A DNA stretch of 5,672 nt from Terriglobia bacterium (GTDB lineage: Bacteria; Acidobacteriota; Terriglobia; UBA7540): contig JASHSC010000666.1 in the NCBI GenBank assembly GCA_030036915.1, forward strand, positions 1 through 5,672, given 5' to 3'. Shown here one piece after another: positions 1 to 3,885 of the stretch. Positions within the stretch are counted from its first letter, which is position 1; each line of letters opens with the position of its first letter. The notes under the pieces are model-generated. The model was not told where the DNA came from, did not search any database, and was given only the letters and a program-made list of their open reading frames with translations. Made by a program: the position numbers and the translations under genes.

Positions 1-359
1 AACTCAGCCAGCTCATCGGCGCGCTGAATCACCCGCGCAAGCACTTCCGACACCTGCGCCTTGTGCGTCTTGTGGCGAGCCATCTCCCGCACAATAAGCA
101 GCGGCGCGTGGCGCAGGTGCATCCGCTCGCGCGCTTCGAAGGCAAGACCCGCGACGTTTGCGGCGTCCACCTTGGGAACCAGCTCCGCGATGCGCCCGGC
201 GATTTCCACGCCGTCCTCGTAGAACTGCTTTTCCCAAAGCAGGCACGCCAGCACCGAGCGCCGAAGCTGAAGCTCCGGCGAAATCGCGCGGACGGGCGCG
301 CCCTCGTGAGTCTTGGGGCCGATCCAAGTTTGCCAGTTTTGCGTGTTCAGTCGAGCCAT
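1..359 (-). CDS. rsr: TROVE-domain RNA-binding protein (bacterial Ro60/Rsr), N-terminal part
   Basis: Reading the minus strand from the ATG at 359 gives 119 codons before the window edge; the C-terminal part lies outside. Seen: THEG at 17-20, QLRRSVLACLLWE at 31-43, FYEDG at 46-50, MHLRHAPLLIVREMAR at 80-95 and VLARVIQRADEL at 106-117. This series matches the start of the TROVE module of Ro 60-kDa homologues. Known of the family: a ring of HEAT-like helical repeats binds Y RNAs on its outer surface and single-stranded 3' ends of misfolded RNAs in its cavity. In Deinococcus the protein works with a Y RNA and polynucleotide phosphorylase in RNA decay. It is cytoplasmic, and no signal peptide is present. 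The start is supported by AGGA at 370-367 with a 7-nt spacer. Three candidate Y RNAs lie directly upstream on the same strand, which supports the identification. Full-length bacterial members are usually several hundred residues, so most of this one is missing. The family call is from recognised motifs, not a search. Confidence 0.88.
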   Translation of the reverse strand, partial: MARLNTQNWQTWIGPKTHEGAPVRAISPELQLRRSVLACLLWEKQFYEDGVEIAGRIAELVPKVDAANVAGLAFEARERMHLRHAPLLIVREMARHKTHKAQVSEVLARVIQRADELAE

Positions 360-374
360 GGGTTTTTCCTTTCT

Positions 375-430
375 CGGGATACGGGATAAGGGAAACGCTG
401 TCATATCCTTTCCCCGCGTCCCGTATCCCG
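375..430. repeat. Long imperfect palindrome in the rsr leader (element A)
   Basis: CGGGATACGGGA at 375-386 is the exact reverse complement of 419-430 (12 bp). A second, inner pair, GGGAAA at 390-395 and TTTCCC at 409-414, extends the hairpin to about 18 bp with an internal loop. On the minus strand it falls in the untranslated leader of rsr, ending about 5 nt before the AGGA Shine-Dalgarno. There is no T-run, so it does not look like an intrinsic terminator. Its right half (407-429) is closely related to 610-631 in the second palindrome, which suggests a small dispersed palindromic repeat family. A structural role in the leader is an alternative. Confidence 0.75.
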
Positions 431-492
431 GTTCTTTTGAACGGGGAACAATCGACCCGGGTCCCGCTTTCGCGGCCGTTGCCCTACCGTTA

Positions 493-566
493 GGCGACCT
501 GAAAAATCCAGGGCAGGATTCGAACCTGCACCCACGGCTCCCAAAGTAACCCGCGTCTTCACCACC
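493..566 (-). ncRNA. Candidate Y RNA 1, YrlA-type with tRNA-like D and T arms
   Basis: Read on the minus strand from 566 to 493. The 5' side carries GGT-GAA-GAC (563-555), which can pair with GTCGCC (498-493) leaving GAA bulged. This recalls the conserved GAAG bulged helix bound by Ro. Inside lie a D-arm-like hairpin, GGTT/AGCC around the loop ACTTTGGG (551-536), and a canonical T-arm, GCAGG-TTCGAAT-CCTGC (529-513). A further short hairpin CCTG/CAGG lies at 512-498; it shares one base with the closing helix, so the two may alternate. Known: YrlA-class bacterial Y RNAs carry a module that mimics tRNA and are typically encoded beside rsr. Position and strand fit exactly. It is not a functional tRNA, because no 7-bp acceptor partner exists for the bases after the T-arm. 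The exact ends are inferred, and the closing helix is the weakest part. Confidence 0.7.
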
Positions 567-585
567 GTCCGGCGGAAACGGAATA

Positions 586-646
586 CGGTAGACGGGTAAC
601 CGGTTGTTGCCTTCCCCGCATACCGTGTCCCGTTTGCCGTCTACCG
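586..646. repeat. Palindromic repeat between Y RNA 1 and Y RNA 2 (element B)
   Basis: CGGTAGACGG at 586-595 is the exact reverse complement of 637-646. An 8-bp palindrome AACCGGTT lies inside at 598-605. Nearby AAACGG and ACGGTA words recur in both orientations, giving alternative imperfect pairings. The segment 610-631 resembles 407-429 of element A, with only three substitutions and a one-base indel over about 23 positions. No ORF or RNA motif is convincing here. It most likely belongs to the same small repeat family inserted between the RNA genes. Confidence 0.65.
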
Positions 647-653
647 CGAATTT

Positions 654-747
654 GGCCAGGGAACTGGCGGCACGGACTTGGGGTTTGCACCCCACCTCCC
701 TTTTGGAGGGGCCTGCCACGAAGTAACCGTAGCCTTCACCACTGGCC
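654..747 (-). ncRNA. Candidate Y RNA 2, cloverleaf-like with three internal hairpins
   Basis: Read from 747 to 654 on the minus strand. GGCCAG (747-742) pairs with CTGGCC (659-654) as an outer helix. It continues as TGGT, bulged GAA, GGC, bulged T and ACGG (741-727), pairing with CCGTGCCGCCA (675-665). The GAA bulge sits at the same place as in the neighbouring candidates. Beyond it come the shared GGTTACTT block, where a D arm would be, then a 5-bp hairpin CCTCC/GGAGG (709-695) in anticodon-arm position. Next is a T-arm-like hairpin TGGGG/CCCCA with loop TGCAAA (694-679). The T-like loop lacks the usual TTC. Length is about 94 nt. Ends and exact pairing are inferred by eye. The conserved 20-nt block and the clean long helix make an RNA gene likely, and the rsr context makes a Y RNA the best reading. 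Confidence 0.65.
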
Positions 748-760
748 GTCTGTTTGACCG

Positions 761-822
761 GGGGGAACCGGCGGCAACGGAAGTCGGTTTCGAGTCGAAG
801 GAACCGTTGCCTTCGCCACCCC
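761..822 (-). ncRNA. Candidate Y RNA 3, compact bulged hairpin
   Basis: Read from 822 to 761 on the minus strand. GGC, bulged GAA and GGCAACGG (817-804) pair perfectly with CCGTTGCC-GCC (780-770), making 11 Watson-Crick pairs interrupted only by the GAA bulge. A GGGG/CCCC pairing (822-819 with bases in 765-761) may extend it outward. The 23-nt loop contains a small hairpin, TTCG-ACT-CGAA (799-789). No D-arm or T-arm is evident, so this would be a minimal Y RNA with a Ro-binding stem but without the tRNA-like module. It shares the 20-nt block GGYGAAGRCNMSGGTTMCTT with the other two copies. It is the most upstream copy and so possibly nearest to the promoter. Confidence 0.62.
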
Positions 823-827
823 GTCAG

Positions 828-856
828 ATTTTGTTTTCAGGAAGCGCGCTGGCCAG
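828..856 (-). promoter_or_regulatory. Weak candidate promoter for the Y RNA/rsr cassette
   Basis: On the minus strand, CTGGCC (856-851) and CAAAAT (833-828) are separated by 17 nt. They sit just upstream of the most distal RNA copy, so a start would fall near the 5' edge of its stem. Agreement with the -10 consensus is 4 of 6 and with -35 only 3 of 6. It is listed because the position is right, but the match is poor and acidobacterial promoters are not well defined. Confidence 0.2.
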
Positions 857-1023
857 ATCCGTTGAAGTTCAGCGGAGGGCCTTCAAAGACGCCCGGGTGT
901 AGTCTCCGCCTGTGGATGGCCGGAATCGGCCGCGCGGCGAACTGTGACTCTCAACAAGCATAATGGGCGTTCTCCAACACAGGAGGCATCGTGCCATAAC
1001 GCCAAATGGGCTGTCAAGAGAAA

Positions 1024-1040
1024 TTTTCACATGGTGAAAA
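1024..1040. promoter_or_regulatory. Operator-like dyad TTTTCAC-ATG-GTGAAAA
   Basis: There are perfect 7-bp inverted arms around a 3-bp centre, about 190 nt upstream of the hydrolase start. The half-site TTTTC(A/G)C recurs in the palindrome at 1116-1127. The form suits a dimeric repressor or activator. No regulator gene is in the window, so the binding protein is unknown. Confidence 0.35.
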
Positions 1041-1115
1041 CGGCCCGGCGGCCCGGCCCAACGGCCGACAATTGGACAACGTGAGCACTTATGTGGGCCG
1101 GCCTCGCCTTAGACT

Positions 1116-1127
1116 TTTTCGCGAAAA
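1116..1127. promoter_or_regulatory. Perfect 12-bp palindrome TTTTCGCGAAAA
   Basis: This is a perfect palindrome 104 nt before the hydrolase ATG. It shares its TTTTC(A/G)C half-site with the dyad at 1024-1040 but without the central spacer. It is a plausible protein-binding site, and no function is established. Confidence 0.35.
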
Positions 1128-1138
1128 CATCTCGACTG

Positions 1139-1212
1139 AATTTCGAACTTGTTTTCAAACGCTATCCTTCCACCCCCCATCAGAGTGCGATATCCTACGG
1201 CGCTTCGAAATT
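1139..1212. repeat. 9-bp inverted repeat in the hydrolase leader
   Basis: AATTTCGAA at 1139-1147 is the reverse complement of TTCGAAATT at 1204-1212. The right arm ends 6 nt before the Shine-Dalgarno at 1219-1223. Pairing would enclose 56 nt. It could be a leader structure or two separate sites, and chance is also possible. Confidence 0.35.
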
Positions 1213-1218
1213 ACCCTC

Positions 1219-1223
1219 GAGGA
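1219..1223 (+). promoter_or_regulatory. Ribosome binding site fixing the hydrolase start
   Basis: GAGGA with a 7-nt spacer to the ATG at 1231. It decides for this start over the in-frame ATG at 1006, which has no such site. The choice agrees with the signal peptide beginning exactly here. Confidence 0.7.
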
Positions 1224-1230
1224 TTTGCCA

Positions 1231-3648
1231 ATGGGATGCTTCCGATTCAAGAGACCAACGAACTTGTGGGCGTTATTCGCGATCACGCTTGTGGCGATTC
1301 TCGCCTGTGTGTCCGGCGTAAAAGGTCAAAACGAGCCGCGATTCGATCGGGTGCTGATCGACGCTTTCGACCCGGACGCGTGGAGCGGTGTGGTTTTTCT
1401 TGCCCGCGCGCACCAGCAGCAGGTTTCCTTCGCGCTGCGATTTGCTTCGCGCGGCGGCGAGCTTTTGGACGGGCAAAAGGTTTTTGGCGCGGTCAGCGAG
1501 GTGGGCGCGCACGCTCCTGACGGTTCGTACTGCCGGATGAGCTGGCGGCATCCCGCGCACGATGCTCCGGTGACGCTCGAGTGGTCGCGCATGGACGAAA
1601 CCACAGTCGTGGGGCGCGTCCAGTGGGGTGAGGGCCTGCAAGTCGGGCTTGTAACCTACTACCCCGCTTTTGCCGGAGGAGCAACGGGAACATATTCAGT
1701 GGACGAATCACACCGAGCCATTCTGGGCGAGACGTATTTTGACAACGTTTTCGGCCAGGAAGCGCGCATGGTGGTGATGACAGACCAATCACCCGTGGGA
1801 AGGGGGGCTTTTCGCTCCCTCGCCGATTTGCAATCCACTTTCAGCCGAGCGCGCCCACTTGCGGCGCACGGACCAAACGAATTTCCCATGGAAGCCGCGG
1901 GGTTGGAATTTGCGGACGGCCCGCCCCTGCACTTTGTGGCCACAATCGGTTGGGACAACGAGGCTCTGATGAATCGGGCCGGCGCGCTGCTGGCTCCTGG
2001 AAAAATCGACGCGATCTTGAAGGAGAAATCGGCCGCTTACACGGCTGCCCGACCGACCGTCCGGGGATTGTTCAGCGGCGCGCCAGAGGCTATCAGCAAT
2101 TCCATGTTCTGGGATACGCTTTATGCGCCGCAACTCGACTTGGTTTTTCCCAGCATCAGCCGCCACTGGGCCGAGGGGTGGGGCAACTGGGTGGTGGGTG
2201 AGTGGGACTGCTTTTTCGATTCGCTCCTCACCAGTCTGGAAGACGAGGGACAGACCGCCGCGGGCATTCACGCCATTTTGTCTTCGCAAACGCCGACCGG
2301 CCTGGTGCCCAACATGGCTTCAGGGAATGGCACCACCCCAGACCGCTCGGAGCCGCCCGTTGCATCATACGTGGTTTGGAAAGTCTACCAGCGGCGCGAG
2401 GACCGAGCGCTGCTGGATTGGGCCTATCCGCGCCTGAAAAAATATCACGAGTGGTGGCTGAACGACCGCGGCGACGGCCAACCGTGGCGCGACGGGAATC
2501 GCGACGGATTGCTGGAACTGGGCAGCGACCGCGGTTCCGGCTCGACGGTGGGCGGGCGCGGCACACTTCAGGACGCCAAGTACGAAAGCGGCATGGACGA
2601 CAGCCCAATGTATGATGACGTCGTCTACGATCCCCACACCTACACCATGAACCTTGCCGACGTGGGCTTGAATTCCCTTTACACGCTCGATGCGGAATGC
2701 CTGTCGAAGATTGCCGCGATTCTGGGGAAAGACGAAGACAGCCGAAAATTCGCCGCGGACTACGAGCAGCACAGGCAACTGGTGCGCGAAAAACTTTGGA
2801 ATGAAAAAGACGGAATCTACGAGAACCGCTACTGGGACGGGCGCTTCTCCAACCGCCTCTCGCCTACGAATTTCTATCCCCTTCTTGCCGGCATCGCTAC
2901 GCCCGAGCAGGCCGCGCGAATGATCAAGGAACATCTGCTGAACCCGCAAGAATTCTGGGGCAAATACGTCGCTCCCACGATTGCGCGCAACGATCCGGCG
3001 TTCCACGATCAGTTTTATTGGCGGGGAGACATCTGGGCGCCCACCGATTACCTGCTTTATGAGGGCGTCAATCGCTATCGGTTCGATGACGTGGCGCTGG
3101 AATACGCCGAGAAGAGCTACGACCTGTTCATGGACGACTGGCGCGGCAACCAGCACGATGACGAGGAGTATTACGCCTGGGGCGGGGGGACCGGCAACGA
3201 TTCCTCCACGCACTACACGTGGGGAGCGCTGCTTTGCCTCATTCCGCTCGAACAGTACATTGACGTGAATCCCTGGGAAGGCCTTCGCTTCGGCGCGCTC
3301 GACCCGCCCTCCGCCGGCGAGTTTCACCGCGCGATTTGGCAAAAGCACGAATCCGACGTGACTGTGGGGCCGAATCGAACAGCGCTCGCGCGCGATGGGC
3401 AGCTACGGTTTGAGGCCGACGCCGGCGTGGTGGTGAGGAATTATGAGGCCTCAGAGTCACGGCTGACTTTCACCTTAAAAACTAAGCGGCCCGTTCACGT
3501 CTCCTCGCTGGAATTCGGGTCGGGAGTCCTGAATCTGAAGGTGGATGGCAAAGCGGCGGGCGTGGTGCGCGTTCAGCTTGAAACTAGCCTCGGGCGAGCG
3601 AGTTTCGACCTGCCGTCGGGCAAGCATACGGTGGAGCTTGCGAGATGA
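1231..3648 (+). CDS. Exported GH63/trehalase-like (alpha/alpha)6-barrel glycoside hydrolase
   Basis: The protein has 805 residues. It starts with a signal peptide: basic n-region (R5, K7, R8), hydrophobic residues 12-29, and a likely signal peptidase I cut after G32. A lipobox-like ILAC ending at C26 is an alternative, which would make it a lipoprotein. Residues of about 33-280 look like a beta-rich N-terminal domain. From about 285 to 675 comes the catalytic barrel: FWDTLY (293-298), HWAEGWGNW (312-320), EWDCFF (324-329), GLVPN (357-361), ESGMDDSP (452-459), YWRGDIW (596-602), EEYYAWGGGTG (645-655) and HYTWGALL (661-668). In GH63 and mannosylglycerate-hydrolase-like enzymes the Asp of the ESGxD motif is the general acid, and a Glu in the E-x-Y...TG motif is the base. 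Here D456 and E645 or E646 fit, so the enzyme should be an inverting glycosidase. The last 120 residues look like a beta-sandwich. The substrate cannot be read from sequence; alpha-glucosides or alpha-mannosides are possible. A TonB-dependent transporter gene follows 237 nt downstream. Confidence 0.85.
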   Translation: MGCFRFKRPTNLWALFAITLVAILACVSGVKGQNEPRFDRVLIDAFDPDAWSGVVFLARAHQQQVSFALRFASRGGELLDGQKVFGAVSEVGAHAPDGSYCRMSWRHPAHDAPVTLEWSRMDETTVVGRVQWGEGLQVGLVTYYPAFAGGATGTYSVDESHRAILGETYFDNVFGQEARMVVMTDQSPVGRGAFRSLADLQSTFSRARPLAAHGPNEFPMEAAGLEFADGPPLHFVATIGWDNEALMNRAGALLAPGKIDAILKEKSAAYTAARPTVRGLFSGAPEAISNSMFWDTLYAPQLDLVFPSISRHWAEGWGNWVVGEWDCFFDSLLTSLEDEGQTAAGIHAILSSQTPTGLVPNMASGNGTTPDRSEPPVASYVVWKVYQRREDRALLDWAYPRLKKYHEWWLNDRGDGQPWRDGNRDGLLELGSDRGSGSTVGGRGTLQDAKYESGMDDSPMYDDVVYDPHTYTMNLADVGLNSLYTLDAECLSKIAAILGKDEDSRKFAADYEQHRQLVREKLWNEKDGIYENRYWDGRFSNRLSPTNFYPLLAGIATPEQAARMIKEHLLNPQEFWGKYVAPTIARNDPAFHDQFYWRGDIWAPTDYLLYEGVNRYRFDDVALEYAEKSYDLFMDDWRGNQHDDEEYYAWGGGTGNDSSTHYTWGALLCLIPLEQYIDVNPWEGLRFGALDPPSAGEFHRAIWQKHESDVTVGPNRTALARDGQLRFEADAGVVVRNYEASESRLTFTLKTKRPVHVSSLEFGSGVLNLKVDGKAAGVVRVQLETSLGRASFDLPSGKHTVELAR

Positions 3649-3671
3649 TCTTCGCGGATGGCGGCCCCGAA

Positions 3672-3708
3672 TTGTCAACTTGACAAACCTTCAACTCGAA
3701 GGTAGCTT
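3672..3708 (+). promoter_or_regulatory. Candidate promoter with overlapping operator-like dyad, upstream of the transporter
   Basis: A perfect -35 TTGACA (3680-3685) is followed after 17 nt by TAGCTT (3703-3708), which keeps the T, A and final T of the -10 consensus. The -35 is the right arm of a perfect dyad, TTGTCAA-C-TTGACAA (3672-3686), so a bound dimer would block polymerase. The spacer also holds a hairpin, ACCTTC-AACTC-GAAGGT (3687-3703). The site begins 24 nt after the hydrolase stop and would leave a leader of about 170 nt. No T-rich terminator is visible after the hydrolase, so read-through is also possible. Confidence 0.45.
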
Positions 3709-3836
3709 AAGCCCATAGTTACGCTGGGATACCGCGAAGGTCTTCTCGGCAACTGATTGCAAGACTGCTCAAACAGCACCTGCATTTGCGTCGGGACCTG
3801 GGGCCTTAATACCACTCTATTCGACGTTTAGCGGCA

Positions 3837-3861
3837 TTGAAACTCCCGCATGGGAATTCAA
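3837..3861 (+). promoter_or_regulatory. Leader hairpin just upstream of the transporter ribosome binding site
   Basis: TTGAA (3837-3841) pairs with TTCAA (3857-3861), and TCCC (3844-3847) pairs with GGGA (3852-3855) around a GCAT loop, with a small internal loop between the two helices. It ends 13 nt before GGAGG. It also covers an in-frame ATG at 3850. A role in translation control is possible but unproven. Confidence 0.3.
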
Positions 3862-3874
3862 GCGCTGAAACTCT

Positions 3875-3879
3875 GGAGG
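3875..3879 (+). promoter_or_regulatory. Ribosome binding site fixing the transporter start
   Basis: GGAGG with a 6-nt spacer to the ATG at 3886. The in-frame ATG at 3850 would place this site inside the coding region and would lengthen the signal peptide by 12 residues, so 3886 is preferred. Confidence 0.75.
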
Positions 3880-3885
3880 GCGCAT

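Larger units (their letters stand above)
857..1230. other. Non-coding divergent intergenic region
   Basis: This stretch separates the minus-strand RNA/rsr cassette from the plus-strand hydrolase gene. No ORF here looks like a protein. The in-frame extension of the hydrolase back to the ATG at 1006 lacks a ribosome binding site and would bury the signal peptide. Visible are inverted repeats GCGGAG/CTCCGC (872-877 and 904-909) and GGCGTT/AACGCC (966-971 and 998-1003), plus the AT-rich dyads listed separately. An AGGAGG at 981-986 precedes a GTG that meets a stop after two codons, so it is not a gene start. The plus-strand promoter should lie here, but I cannot identify a convincing one. Confidence 0.6.

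Noticed and set aside
13..549. Open frames on the plus strand at 63-389, 158-493 and 313-549 and the minus frame 13-327
   Set aside because: They overlap the TROVE coding frame or the RNA/repeat region, and their translations are arginine- and proline-rich shadows without recognisable motifs.
493..570. A true tRNA gene on the minus strand, suggested by the TTCGAAT T-arm
   Set aside because: The seven bases after the T-arm have no complementary 5' acceptor strand, no standard anticodon arm fits between the D and T arms, and the segment shares its 5' block with two neighbours that are clearly not tRNAs.
596..617. A possible fourth, degenerate Y RNA copy (minus strand GGGGAAGGCAAC followed by GGTTAC)
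   Set aside because: The resemblance to the 20-nt block needs an insertion, the bulged helix has no partner strand, and the segment is explained as part of the palindromic repeat related to 407-429.
360..860. A CRISPR array, because similar blocks recur
   Set aside because: The recurring blocks are only three, are imperfect, are unevenly spaced (gaps of about 157 and 57 nt) and are parts of larger foldable units, with no spacer-repeat regularity.
678..963. Short plus-strand open frames across the Y RNA region
   Set aside because: Their reading crosses the stem-loop structures, they have no ribosome binding site or recognisable protein motif, and the structured-RNA reading explains the sequence better.
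981..999. AGGAGG followed by GTG, resembling a gene start
   Set aside because: The frame is GTG-CCA-TAA and ends after two codons.
1006..1230. Longer hydrolase start at the ATG at 1006, adding 75 residues
   Set aside because: No Shine-Dalgarno precedes it, and it would bury an obvious signal peptide that begins at 1231 behind a good GAGGA site.
2365..3348. A 327-codon open frame antisense to the hydrolase
   Set aside because: It lies wholly within the opposite strand of a gene with clear catalytic motifs. Its translation is low-complexity (rich in V, A, R, P) and matches no family I recognise. Such antisense frames are common in GC-rich genes.
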